Both the position numbers and the translations under genes were made by a program. Below are positions 34,910-43,292 of a DNA stretch of 64,000 nucleotides, in pieces (the first letter of the stretch is position 1; every line of letters begins with the position of its first letter). Below the pieces are notes generated by a model that worked only from the letters and a program-made list of their open reading frames with translations, was not told where the DNA came from and did no database searches. This stretch comes from Sva-07 sp963715825. Its GTDB lineage: Bacteria; Actinomycetota; Acidimicrobiia; Acidimicrobiales; Ilumatobacteraceae. The stretch lies in contig CAVQSI010000002.1 in NCBI GenBank assembly GCA_963715825.1, positions 1-64,000 of the forward strand, written 5' to 3'.

Positions 34910-36142
34910 TCAGAGACGTTCGATGATGGTGGCGGTGCCCATGCCCCCACCGGTGCACATCGCCACGAGGCCGGTCTGCAGATCGCGGCGTTCGAGTTCG
35001 TCGAGCAGCGTGCCGATCAGCATCGTGCCGGTGGCGCCGATGGGGTGACCGAGCGCGATCGCGCCACCGTTGACATTGACCTTCAACGGGTCGGCGCCAG
35101 TGTCACGGAAGAAGCGCAGCACGACCGACGCAAACGCTTCGTTCACTTCGAACACGTCGATGTCGTCGACGGTCATGCCGGCTCGGGCCAGGCACTTGTT
35201 GGCGGCCGGGCCCGGTGCGGTGAGCATGATCAGCGGCTCGTCGGCGGCGACCGCCGACATCACGATGCGCGCCCGCGGGGTGAGTCCGTGCGCCTTGGCG
35301 TAGTCGGGCGACGACACGAGCACAGCGCCCGCGCCGTCGACGACACCGGAGCTGTTGCCGGCGTGGTGGACGTTGTGCAATTCGACGCCCGGGTACTTCT
35401 GCGCCATCAGCTCGGCCATCGTCAGCTCGCTCTGCTCGAAGGAGAAGTCGGCGAACTTCACGAAGCTGGGGTGCAGCGCCGCCAGCCCCTCGGCGGTGGT
35501 CTCGGGCCGCGGGTACTCCTCGTGGTCGAGCGCCACGCTGCCGTCGTCGTTGAGGATCGTGATCAGGCTGCGGTCGAACCGACCCTCGGCGATCGCCGCC
35601 GCCGCTCGCCGCTGGCTCTCGAGTCCGAGGGCGTCGACCTCGACGCGCGTGTAACCGTCGAGCGTGGCGATCAGGTCGGCGGACAAACCTTGAGGCACCT
35701 GCGGGTGCGTGGCCAGCAGATGCTCGTTGTTGGCGTGGAAGCCGTCGGTGCCGTTGCGCGCGGGGCGGCTCATCGACTCGACCCCGGCACCGATCACGAG
35801 GTCCTGGTGCCCGGCGCCGACACCCATTGCGGCGAACGTGACCGCCTGCTGACCGGAGCCGCAGAACCGGTTCAGCGTGACGCCGGGGACCGTGATCGGC
35901 CACCCGGCGTCGAGCACCGCCATGCGGCCGATGTCGTGCGCATGGTCGCCGGCGTGCGAACCGTTGCCGCACACGACGTCGTCGACGTCGACCGGATCGA
36001 ACCCCACCCGATCGCGCAGCCCGTTGAGCACCTGCCCGAGCACGTTCTGCGGGTGGAGGTGAGCGAGGCTGCCCTTGCCCTGCTTGCCGATGCCGCGGGG
36101 CGAACGCACCGCGTCGATGATCCATGCGTCGCCGACTGTCAT
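34910..36142 (-). CDS. Acetyl-CoA C-acyltransferase (thiolase)
   Basis: A 410-residue thiolase that makes or splits 3-ketoacyl-CoA. The nucleophile Cys lies in VTLNRFCGSGQQAVTFAAMG, the His of the GHP motif in NGGAIALGHPIGATGTML, and the final Cys in GLVAMCTGGGMG. Length and motif order are normal. ATG 36142 is 9 bases after the GH18 stop. It is the last gene of a minus-strand operon behind ccr, HAD and GH18 genes. Confidence 0.93.
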   Translation of the reverse strand: MTVGDAWIIDAVRSPRGIGKQGKGSLAHLHPQNVLGQVLNGLRDRVGFDPVDVDDVVCGNGSHAGDHAHDIGRMAVLDAGWPITVPGVTLNRFCGSGQQAVTFAAMGVGAGHQDLVIGAGVESMSRPARNGTDGFHANNEHLLATHPQVPQGLSADLIATLDGYTRVEVDALGLESQRRAAAAIAEGRFDRSLITILNDDGSVALDHEEYPRPETTAEGLAALHPSFVKFADFSFEQSELTMAELMAQKYPGVELHNVHHAGNSSGVVDGAGAVLVSSPDYAKAHGLTPRARIVMSAVAADEPLIMLTAPGPAANKCLARAGMTVDDIDVFEVNEAFASVVLRFFRDTGADPLKVNVNGGAIALGHPIGATGTMLIGTLLDELERRDLQTGLVAMCTGGGMGTATIIERL

Positions 36143-36151
36143 GGGATCGTT

Positions 36152-37378
36152 CTACTCGGTGGTCGTCGGGGCGAACGGGTCGGCGACCGTGGGCAGAATC
36201 TGCTCCCACACCGCATCGTCCTCGAAACCGAGGGCCCAGAGCGACACACCGTCGAGGCGGTACTCGCGGGCGAGATCCATGCGAAGCCGAACGCCGTCTG
36301 CGTCGACGTAGTGCACACGGCGCGTCTGGACGCACGACCCGGTCTCGTCGGTCACGTCGAGTTCGTAGTCGAACGTCCACTCGCCGGTGTCGTCCACACG
36401 CACCGGCACCGCCGACCGGCGTTCGACGAGGTCGTCGACCGAGCGCGCGGTCACCGAGGTGCGACCGGGCGCATCGGCCGGGCACGTCCCCGTCGTCGAG
36501 ATCACCCAGTTGCGGCCGTAGGCCGGCACTCCCAGCACGAGCTTGTCCGGCGAACCCGTGGCCTCGATCGCGCCGTTGATCGCCGTCTCGACCCAGTCGA
36601 GCGGGGCGATCGGTCCGGGCTCGCCGACCGAGAAGTCATAGGTCATGATGCGGATGCGATCGACGTGCTCGACGATGGCGCCGTAGTCGTACACCCAGAA
36701 CCCGCTCTCGCTGGTCTGACCAGCGTCGTAGACCGGCGGGATGCTCACTGCGAGGGTGCGACCGTCCGCGCGGAGCGCGGCGCCGAGTTCCTCGATGAAG
36801 GCCACCCAGTTCGGACGCGTGGTCGCCCAGGTGTCGCGGCCGTCGGCGAAGGCGAACTGCTCGTAGTCGATGTCGATGCCGTCGTAGTCGCCGTCGGCGG
36901 CAAAGCGCCGAATCGCCTCGACGTGGCGTGTGCGGGTGACGGGGTCGGCCAGGATCGCCGCCATCTCGCCGGCGGGCAGCAGGTCGACGATCGACGGCAC
37001 CACCGCCACGTCCATGCCCCGCAACGCATCCATGAACGCGTCGGTGGCCTCGATGCTGGCGTTCGGATCGATCGCGATCTGATCGACCCCGACGGCGGTG
37101 AACCAGAAGGGCGACACCTCGCGCATGGAGCCACCTCGCCGACCGATGTCAGGCATGGCGTCGTCGAGCGTCCAGTAGGGAACCCACGCGTCGAGCGGGA
37201 TGTCGGGCTTGGGCGGCAACGGTTCTTCGGTGGTGGCGACGTACACCGCTGCACCGGCGACGCCGAGCAGTGCCACGACCAACGCGACGAGCACGATCGG
37301 GCGGCGCGTGCGGGCGTCCGGTCGGGTCTCGTCGACCGGTGTGTCCTGGCGAGCGTCCTCAGGGGGCGCGAAGTCCAC
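36152..37378 (-). CDS. Membrane-anchored GH18 family glycoside hydrolase
   Basis: About 408 residues with one N-terminal membrane anchor (RRPIVLVALVVALLGVAGAA), placing the enzyme outside. The GH18 barrel runs from LDAWVPYWTLDDA to YRLDGVSLWALGFEDDAVW. The catalytic D-x-x-D-x-D-x-E motif is intact (YDGIDIDYEQF). Relatives include spore-cortex and peptidoglycan enzymes as well as chitinases, so the substrate is uncertain. GTG 37378 keeps the overlap with the HAD gene to 20 bases; ATG 37453 would add 25 residues and a 95-base overlap. Its setting in an acyl-CoA operon is unexpected. Confidence 0.82.
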   Translation of the reverse strand: MDFAPPEDARQDTPVDETRPDARTRRPIVLVALVVALLGVAGAAVYVATTEEPLPPKPDIPLDAWVPYWTLDDAMPDIGRRGGSMREVSPFWFTAVGVDQIAIDPNASIEATDAFMDALRGMDVAVVPSIVDLLPAGEMAAILADPVTRTRHVEAIRRFAADGDYDGIDIDYEQFAFADGRDTWATTRPNWVAFIEELGAALRADGRTLAVSIPPVYDAGQTSESGFWVYDYGAIVEHVDRIRIMTYDFSVGEPGPIAPLDWVETAINGAIEATGSPDKLVLGVPAYGRNWVISTTGTCPADAPGRTSVTARSVDDLVERRSAVPVRVDDTGEWTFDYELDVTDETGSCVQTRRVHYVDADGVRLRMDLAREYRLDGVSLWALGFEDDAVWEQILPTVADPFAPTTTE

Positions 37379-38012
37379 GGAGATCGGCGAGTCCGACTCC
37401 GGCGAGCGAGTCGACGAGGGTGAGCCCGGGGGCGGCAGCGACGGGGACGACATGGGGGACCCCCAGCGTCGCACACCCGGCGGCCAGCGCCGAGGCAACC
37501 CCGGTCGGCGAATCCTCGATCGCCACACAGTCGGCCGGGTCGACGCCGACCGCCGCGGCGGCGGCCAGATAGGGCTCGGGGTCGGGCTTGCCGTTGGACA
37601 CCTCGTCGCCGGTGATCGACGCCACGAATGACCCCGCCGGCGCAGCGGCGATCACAGCGTCAGCGAGGCGACGCCACGACATCGTGACCAGCACGCACGG
37701 GATGCCCGCGGCGACGCAGCCGGCGAGCAGCTCGGGCGCACCCGGCCGCCAGGGCAGCTCACGGGCGACGTGAGCGACGACGCTGTCGAGGAGTCGATCG
37801 ACGACCTGCACGGGTTCGAGTCGGACACCGCCGCGGGTTCGCAGTTCGTGCGCGGAGTCGAGCAGGTCGAAGCCCACCAGCGACAGCGCGTCGGCCTCGG
37901 TCCACGTGCCGTCGAACTCGGCGACCAGCTCGAACTCGGCCTCGAACCAGTACGGCTCGGTGTCGACGAGGGTGCCGTCCATGTCCCACAGGACGGCAGC
38001 CGGAAACGTCAC
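37359..38012 (-). CDS. HAD-superfamily hydrolase, beta-phosphoglucomutase-like
   Basis: A 217-residue HAD subfamily IA phosphatase or mutase. The nucleophile motif is LWDMDGTLVDTEPYWFEAE, motif II lies in CVLVTMSWRRL, the Lys in GDEVSNGKPDPEPYL and the acid pair in CVAIEDSPTGVASAL. The helical cap lies between the first two. The substrate is unknown. GTG 38012 overlaps the ccr stop by GTGA. Confidence 0.88.
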   Translation of the reverse strand: MTFPAAVLWDMDGTLVDTEPYWFEAEFELVAEFDGTWTEADALSLVGFDLLDSAHELRTRGGVRLEPVQVVDRLLDSVVAHVARELPWRPGAPELLAGCVAAGIPCVLVTMSWRRLADAVIAAAPAGSFVASITGDEVSNGKPDPEPYLAAAAAVGVDPADCVAIEDSPTGVASALAAGCATLGVPHVVPVAAAPGLTLVDSLAGVGLADLRGLRAP

Positions 38013-39346
38013 GCGCTGCGGAAGACGGTGATCTTGTCTTCGCCGATGCGCTCGCGCTTCTCGGGATCGTCGATGCCGAGGCCCTCCTCGGGAGCCAGGC
38101 ACAGCACGCCGAGCTTGCCGTCTGCCTCGTTGTGGTGCACCGCCAGCGACGCCTCGCCGACCTGGTCGAGCGTGTAGGTCTTGGTCAGCAGCGGCTGGAT
38201 GCGACCCTGGTCGAGCAGCTTGTTGGCGGCGTACGACTCGGCGTAGTTGGCGAAGTGCGAACCGATCAGGTTCTTCAGCTTCATCCAGAAGTGACGGTTG
38301 TCGAACTCGACCATGTAGCCCGAGGTTGCCGCACAGGTGACGACCGTGCCGCCGCGCTTGACCGCGAAGATCGATGCGCCCATCGTCGAACGGCCGGGGT
38401 GCTCGAACACGATGTCGACGTCCTCACCGTTGTTGAGCTCGCGGATCTTCTTGCCGAACCGGCGCCACTCCGACTCGTCCTGGGTGTTCTCGTCGGACCA
38501 GAACTGGTAGTTCTCGGCCCGGCGATCGATGACGGCCTCGCACCCCATGCGGTTGAGGAGCTCGGCACGCTCGGGTGACGAGACGACGCCGATCGGCGTG
38601 CCGCCACCGTTGAGCACGTACTGCACGGCGTAGCCCCCGATGCCGCCGGTGGCACCCCAGATCAGGACGCTGTCGCCCTGCTTCATCTGCGCACCGTTCT
38701 GGCTGACCAGCATGCGGTACGACGTCGAGCTGCACAGGCCGTTGACCGCCGCCTCCTCCCACGTGAGGTGGGTGGGCTTCGGCATCAGCTGGTTGGCCTT
38801 GACCACGGCGAGGTCGGCGAGGGCGCCGAAGTTGGTCTCGAAGCCCCAGATCAGCTGGTTGGTCGCGAGCATCGAGTCGTTGTGGGCGCTCGGGTCCTGG
38901 TCGTCGACGTAGTTGCAGTGCACGGTCACCCGGTCACCGGGCTTCCAGTTGCGCACCGCCGAACCCGTGCGGACGACCACGGCCGACGCGTCGGAGCCGA
39001 CCACGTGGTACGGCAGCGCGTGGCGCTTGCCCCATTCGTTCTGGCGGCCCATCTTGTCGAGGAAGCCGAACGTCGGCAGCGGCTCGAAGATCGAGGTCCA
39101 GACCGTGTTGAAGTTGATGCTCGATGCCATCACGGCGATGTACACCTCGTCGGGTGCCAGCTCGGGCGTGGCGACCTCGTCGACGTGGATCGACTTGCGG
39201 GGATCCTTGTCCCACGAATCGACACCTTCGAACATCGCGGTGTCCTCGCGCCGCACGAACGCCGCCCGGTAGCTCTCGGGGACCGGAAGGTTGGCGATGT
39301 CGTCGCCGCTGGCACCGGACTGGATGGCCTCGAGGATCTCCTGCAT
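38009..39346 (-). CDS. ccr: Crotonyl-CoA carboxylase/reductase
   Basis: A 445-residue medium-chain dehydrogenase/reductase that reductively carboxylates crotonyl-CoA to ethylmalonyl-CoA with NADPH. The N-terminal domain has VYIAVMASSINFNTVWTSIF, and the nucleotide motif is VLIWGATGGIGGYAVQYVL. The segment ENYQFW and the long match through NRHFWMKLKNLIGSHFANYA place it in the CCR family rather than general quinone reductases. Ethylmalonyl-CoA serves the ethylmalonyl-CoA pathway or polyketide extender supply; the other pathway genes are not in the window. Confidence 0.92.
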   Translation of the reverse strand: MQEILEAIQSGASGDDIANLPVPESYRAAFVRREDTAMFEGVDSWDKDPRKSIHVDEVATPELAPDEVYIAVMASSINFNTVWTSIFEPLPTFGFLDKMGRQNEWGKRHALPYHVVGSDASAVVVRTGSAVRNWKPGDRVTVHCNYVDDQDPSAHNDSMLATNQLIWGFETNFGALADLAVVKANQLMPKPTHLTWEEAAVNGLCSSTSYRMLVSQNGAQMKQGDSVLIWGATGGIGGYAVQYVLNGGGTPIGVVSSPERAELLNRMGCEAVIDRRAENYQFWSDENTQDESEWRRFGKKIRELNNGEDVDIVFEHPGRSTMGASIFAVKRGGTVVTCAATSGYMVEFDNRHFWMKLKNLIGSHFANYAESYAANKLLDQGRIQPLLTKTYTLDQVGEASLAVHHNEADGKLGVLCLAPEEGLGIDDPEKRERIGEDKITVFRSA

Positions 39347-39357
39347 GGCCGGTGAGG

Positions 39358-39371
39358 TTACTGATCGGTAA
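39358..39371. promoter_or_regulatory. Candidate operator upstream of ccr
   Basis: TTACTGATCGGTAA is a 14-base inverted repeat with one mismatched pair, 12 to 25 bases before the ccr start. A dimeric acyl-CoA-responsive repressor could act here. Confidence 0.35.
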
Positions 39372-39396
39372 TCACGGCGGACAAAGCGGCCGAGTG

Positions 39397-39473
39397 ACCC
39401 TCCGACCCCGAAATGTGTAGCCCACGGTGCACTGAGCGCACCACGAGCCACATTTTTCGGGAGTTGGGAGGGT
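39397..39473. repeat. Intergenic palindrome, type C, copy 1
   Basis: A 77-base imperfect inverted repeat between the end of the CopC-CopD gene and the ccr start. Outer arms ACCCTCC / GGAGGGT, then CCGAAATGTG / CACATTTTTCGG, then an inner hairpin GGTGC-ACTGAGC-GCACC with a 7-base loop. Copy 2 at 41058-41140 shares the plan. Confidence 0.75.
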
Positions 39474-39482
39474 TGAGGCTGC

Positions 39483-40994
39483 TCAGGAGGCGGCGGCGAC
39501 GAGCCAGGCGGTGACCACGACGACGAAGACGAGCATGATCGCCTCGGCGGTGACCGTCGAGCGCACCGCGCGGTGCAGCACCTCGTCGTGGGGGTCGCGT
39601 TCGAGTGCCGGCATCAGCCGGAAGTGGTTGTAGGCGCCGGCCGCCATGGCGATGGCCGCTGCGGCGGTCTTCAGCAGGAACGTCTGGCCCCACTGCGTCG
39701 AGGTGAGCTCGCCAAGGGAATCGAGGATCGCGATGGCCATCACGAGGCCGGCGACGACGACAGCGCCGAGCGCCACGCTCGCGACGGCGGAGAACCGCAC
39801 GACGAGTCCCAACGCGTCAGAACGACGGCCTGCCCGATGGCGGGTCCACAGCACGACTGCCATCGTGACGACGCCGCCGACCCACACCGATCCGGCGACC
39901 ACGTGCACGCTGTTCGCGAGAGCGTGCAGTACACGGAAGCCCTTGGTGACCGTGTGGCCATCGAACCAGAACGACACGACGGCCAGCCCGACGCCGACGA
40001 ACGCAACGGAGGAGGAACGGTCCGGCGTCCATCGACGGACAGCCGTGGTCGACTCGACGCCGCCGGTGTCCGCCTCGACATCGGTGCCGGCGTCGAGGAC
40101 GGCGGTCTGCGCCGAGGCCGACAGCGCCCGCGGACGCGCCCGCAACGGCGTGGTCGTGGCCACCAGCCCGACAGCGATCAGCCCTCCGGCGAGTGCCCGC
40201 AGCAGGGTGGCCAGCCCGGCCGACGACGACCACGCCGAGGTGACCGCTTCGTCGGCGATACGGGCGACTCCGAGGTACTCCGCAATGGCACCGACGACCA
40301 GCACCCCACCAAGGATCCGCACCGCGGTGATCAACCCGTCGATCTCGCCACGCGAACCTCGCAGCGTGGTGGCGGCGAACGCCAGGGCGCCGATGCCGAG
40401 CACGATGGCGGCAAAGCTGACGAGCCGACCGGTGCGGGCGAGCATCTCGCCGGTTTGTGATCCGTCGACGGCGAGGAACTCGTCCATCGCCGTCCTCTCC
40501 GACATCTCGTCGGCGGTCATGGATCCCACGTCGTCGGCTGTTGGAGTCGCCGTCGTCGCAGCAGGCACCGTCGTCGCAGCGTCGCCGACGGTGAACGAGA
40601 AACTTCCTTCGATCGGGTGGGCATCACCAGCGCGGACGCTCCAGCGCACGCCGACCTGACCGCCATCGAGCGGAGGATCGAACGACAACCGGAACACCTT
40701 GCCATCGTCAGTGCTCACCGCCGACGGAACGCGGACCTGGCCACTGGGGTCGAGGACGACGAAGCCGTCGCCGGCCTCGGTCGCTGGGTTGGTGAACGCG
40801 ATCAGGATCTCGTCGACCGGCTCCGCGAGCACGGCGCCGTTGGCGGGCATGGAACTGTCGAAGCTCGTGTGCGCGCTGACGGTCCCGGCGCTGATGCCGA
40901 CTCCGAACAGCGCCACCATCAGACCGACGACAGCGACGAGCACGGGCTGTCGCCGTGCGCGAAACGGCGAGATCCGGGAAGGCGCCGCCGACAT
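39483..40994 (-). CDS. CopC-CopD fusion, copper resistance or uptake protein
   Basis: A 503-residue membrane protein. The signal VLVAVVGLMVALFGVGISAG ends at VSA, so mature CopC starts with His42, the N-terminal copper ligand. The second CopC motif GDAHPIEGSFSF has its His at 126. CopD follows with about eight helices (for example LVSFAAIVLGIGALAFAA, HALANSVHVVAGSVWVGGVV, AIMLVFVVVVTAWLVAA). It should bind copper outside and move it in. Both CopC ligands are present, unlike the paralogue at 45.8 kb. Confidence 0.88.
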   Translation of the reverse strand: MSAAPSRISPFRARRQPVLVAVVGLMVALFGVGISAGTVSAHTSFDSSMPANGAVLAEPVDEILIAFTNPATEAGDGFVVLDPSGQVRVPSAVSTDDGKVFRLSFDPPLDGGQVGVRWSVRAGDAHPIEGSFSFTVGDAATTVPAATTATPTADDVGSMTADEMSERTAMDEFLAVDGSQTGEMLARTGRLVSFAAIVLGIGALAFAATTLRGSRGEIDGLITAVRILGGVLVVGAIAEYLGVARIADEAVTSAWSSSAGLATLLRALAGGLIAVGLVATTTPLRARPRALSASAQTAVLDAGTDVEADTGGVESTTAVRRWTPDRSSSVAFVGVGLAVVSFWFDGHTVTKGFRVLHALANSVHVVAGSVWVGGVVTMAVVLWTRHRAGRRSDALGLVVRFSAVASVALGAVVVAGLVMAIAILDSLGELTSTQWGQTFLLKTAAAAIAMAAGAYNHFRLMPALERDPHDEVLHRAVRSTVTAEAIMLVFVVVVTAWLVAAAS

Positions 40995-41057
40995 GGGCCT
41001 CCACCCTACGACGACAATGCCAGCCCGAGGCTTCGCAGGGACCCCTCACCCTCCAAC

Positions 41058-41140
41058 CTCACCCGCCAACCTCCCGAAATGGCACGCTGGTATTGCGCTG
41101 AGCGCAACACCGCGCCATTTTTCGGGGGTTGGGGGGTGAG
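41058..41140. repeat. Intergenic palindrome, type C, copy 2
   Basis: An 83-base inverted repeat between divergent CopC-CopD and thiolase genes. Outer arms begin CTCACCC and end GGGTGAG. Within are CCCGAAATGGC / GCCATTTTTCGGG and an inner hairpin TTGC-GCTGAGC-GCAA. It ends 13 bases before the thiolase start. Confidence 0.78.
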
Positions 41141-41153
41141 CTAGCGTTCGGAC

Positions 41154-42344
41154 ATGGCTTCTTCAGGTTCGTACATCGTCGCTGGCGCTCGCACACCGAT
41201 CGGGAAGATGAGCGGTGCGCTCTCGTCGTTCTCGGCCGCCGACCTGGGTGGGTTCGCCATCGCGGCAGCGCTCGAGCGCGCTGGCGTGGCACCCGACGAG
41301 GTCCAGCACGTGATCATGGGCCAGGTGCTCATGGCCGGCCAGGGCCAGGTGCCCAGCCGTCAGGCCGCCGTCAAGGCCGGCATCCCGATGAGCGTGCCGT
41401 CGGTCAACGTCAACAAGGTCTGCCTGTCCGGGCTCAACTCGATCTACCTGGCCCACCAGATGATCGCCTCCGGCGACGCCGACATCGTGGTGGCGGGCGG
41501 CATGGAGTCGATGACCAACGCCCCCTACATCGCCGACGGCGCTCGTGGTGGCTTCAAGTACGGCAACACCGAGCTGCGCGACGCGATCATCGCCGACGGC
41601 CTCTGGTGCTCGTTCGATGCGTGCCTGATGGGCCTCGGCACCGACCGCTACGCGTCGGGCGAGAGCCTCACCCGCGAGCAGCAGGACGAGATGGCGGTCA
41701 TGTCGAACGAGCGCGCCGCCAACGCGATCAAGGACGGGCGCCTCGCCGACGAGATCGTGCCGGTGGCCGTGCCGCAGCGCAAGGGCGACCCGATCCTCGT
41801 CGAGACCGACGAAGGCGTCCGTCCCGGCACCACGATGGAGAGCCTCGGCTCGCTGCGGCCCGCCTTCGACAAAGAGGGCACCGTCACCGCCGGCAACGCA
41901 TCGCAGCTCTCCGACGGTGCCAGCGCCGTCGTCATGATGTCTCGCGCCGAGGCCGAGCGTCGCGGCGTCGCCCCACTCGGCGAGTTCGTCTCGTACGGCA
42001 TGGTCGCCGGCCCGGACAGCGCCTCGCTGCTGCACCAGCCCAGCCGAGCGATCATGCAGGCCGCCGGCAAGGCCGGCATCGCCGTTGCCGACCTCGACTT
42101 GTTCGAGATCAACGAGGCGTTCGCCGCCGTCGGGCTCGCCTCGATCGCGGAGCTCGGCATCAGCGACGAGATCGTCAACGTCAACGGCGGCGCCATCGCC
42201 CTCGGGCACCCGATCGGCATGAGCGGCAACCGGCTGGCACTCACCCTGCTGCACGAGCTCAAGCGTCGCGGCGGCGGCACCGGCGCCGTGGCGCTGTGCG
42301 GCGGCGGCGGCCAGGGCGACGCCGCCATCCTGCGCACCGTCTGA
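41154..42344 (+). CDS. Acetyl-CoA C-acetyltransferase (thiolase), second copy
   Basis: A 396-residue biosynthetic-type thiolase that joins two acetyl-CoA to acetoacetyl-CoA. The Cys nucleophile is in VNVNKVCLSGLNSIYLAHQM, the His in NGGAIALGHPIGMSGNRLAL, and the second Cys in GAVALCGGGGQGDAAI. With ccr it could supply the four-carbon branch of the ethylmalonyl-CoA pathway or polyhydroxybutyrate. No clear ribosome site precedes ATG 41154; the type C palindrome lies right upstream. Confidence 0.94.
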   Translation: MASSGSYIVAGARTPIGKMSGALSSFSAADLGGFAIAAALERAGVAPDEVQHVIMGQVLMAGQGQVPSRQAAVKAGIPMSVPSVNVNKVCLSGLNSIYLAHQMIASGDADIVVAGGMESMTNAPYIADGARGGFKYGNTELRDAIIADGLWCSFDACLMGLGTDRYASGESLTREQQDEMAVMSNERAANAIKDGRLADEIVPVAVPQRKGDPILVETDEGVRPGTTMESLGSLRPAFDKEGTVTAGNASQLSDGASAVVMMSRAEAERRGVAPLGEFVSYGMVAGPDSASLLHQPSRAIMQAAGKAGIAVADLDLFEINEAFAAVGLASIAELGISDEIVNVNGGAIALGHPIGMSGNRLALTLLHELKRRGGGTGAVALCGGGGQGDAAILRTV

Positions 42345-42446
42345 ACCGTTCCGTCTGAACCGTTCTGTCTGACCGTGTTGCGGCCGACATCCGGCCGACT
42401 GATGGTGCGCGCCCTCGCATCGGCGCATCCCCACCACTTTGGGTGA

Positions 42447-42474
42447 TTGACACACCACGTCAGGTGGATATACT
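42447..42474 (+). promoter_or_regulatory. Housekeeping-type promoter P1 for a small RNA
   Basis: TTGACA (42447-42452), 16 bp, TATACT (42469-42474): near-consensus, in an A/T-richer island between the 3' ends of convergent genes, where no protein-coding promoter is expected. Confidence 0.6.
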
Positions 42475-42504
42475 GACATCAGCGTCGACTTGTGTTACGA
42501 AATG

Positions 42505-42533
42505 TTGACGTCAATGCGGAACTTCTGTAATGT
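42505..42533 (+). promoter_or_regulatory. Housekeeping-type promoter P2 for a small RNA
   Basis: TTGACG (42505-42510), 17 bp, TAATGT (42528-42533), about 59 bp downstream of P1 and pointing the same way. Transcription would start near 42540. Confidence 0.55.
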
Positions 42534-42539
42534 TTCCGT

Positions 42540-42660
42540 AACAACTGATCGAGTGGGTCCACCGAGCAACCAGGACTCACCCCCTTCTGGGGCATCATCG
42601 AAACGAATCGGCCCGTCCGCCCGCTACCGATTCGTGGAGATGGTGCCCCAGTCCAGTTTT
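42540..42660 (+). ncRNA. Candidate structured small RNA between thiolase and recR
   Basis: About 120 bases downstream of two consensus-like promoters. Hairpin 1 pairs GTGGGTCC (42553-42560) with GGACTCAC (42573-42580). Hairpin 2 pairs CTGGGGCATCATC (42587-42599) with GATGGTGCCCCAG (42639-42651) and encloses a second stem CGAATCGG (42604-42611) / CCGATTCG (42627-42634) across a small internal loop. Hairpin 2 is followed by TCCAGTTTT, a weak terminator in this direction. The adjacent genes are convergent, so the promoters are not needed by either. It lacks the SRP RNA core and matches no RNA family I know; function unknown. Confidence 0.45.
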
Positions 42661-42676
42661 CCGGGTCGGCGCCGCG

Positions 42677-43282
42677 TCAGTCGACGGCGCGTCGACCTTC
42701 GAGCGCCCGTCCGAGCGTGAGCTCATCGGCGTACTCGAGGTCGCCACCGACCGGCAGCCCGCTTGCGATCCGGGTGACCGTGAGTCCAATCGGCTTCAAC
42801 AGCCGCGCCAGGTACATCGCGGTGACCTCGCCCTCGGTGTTCGGATTCGTGCACAGGATGATCTCCTGCACCCCTTCCGGATCGATCCGGGCGACGAGTT
42901 CACGGATCTTGAGCTGCTCGGGACCGATCCCTTCCAGCGGGCTCATCGCGCCGAGCAGGACGTGGTAGCGCCCCCGGAACTCGCCCGTGCGCTCGACCGC
43001 CACGATGTCGCGGGACTCCTCGACGACGCACAGCACCGACGAGTCGCGGGTGTCGTCGTTGCAGATCGGACACAGCACATCGTCGGCGACGTTGAAGCAC
43101 CGCTCGCAGAATCGGACCCGCGCCTTGGCGTCGGTGATTGCATGCGCGAGCCGGGCGGCGTCGTCCGCCGGCACCTTGAGGAGATGGAATGCGATGCGCT
43201 GGGCAGACTTCGGCCCGATGCCCGGGAGGCGACCGAGTTCGTCGATCAACGACTGGACAGGAGCGGTGTAGTTGCCGGCCAT
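42677..43282 (-). CDS. recR: Recombination protein RecR
   Basis: A 201-residue repair protein that with RecO helps RecA load onto gapped DNA. The helix-hairpin-helix LIDELGRLPGIGPKSAQRIA is followed by the four-Cys zinc finger (FCERCFNVADDVLCPIC) and Toprim domain (SSVLCVVEESRDIVAVERTG, IILCTNPNTEGEVTAMYLA). It lies 10 bases after dnaX, the usual order. Confidence 0.96.
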   Translation of the reverse strand: MAGNYTAPVQSLIDELGRLPGIGPKSAQRIAFHLLKVPADDAARLAHAITDAKARVRFCERCFNVADDVLCPICNDDTRDSSVLCVVEESRDIVAVERTGEFRGRYHVLLGAMSPLEGIGPEQLKIRELVARIDPEGVQEIILCTNPNTEGEVTAMYLARLLKPIGLTVTRIASGLPVGGDLEYADELTLGRALEGRRAVD

Positions 43283-43292
43283 CGTGGCGCCG

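Noticed and set aside
42345..42676. SRP (4.5S) RNA near recR and dnaX
   Set aside because: The conserved GGAAGGAAGCAG-type core of SRP RNA is absent on both strands, so the structured region is listed as an unassigned RNA.
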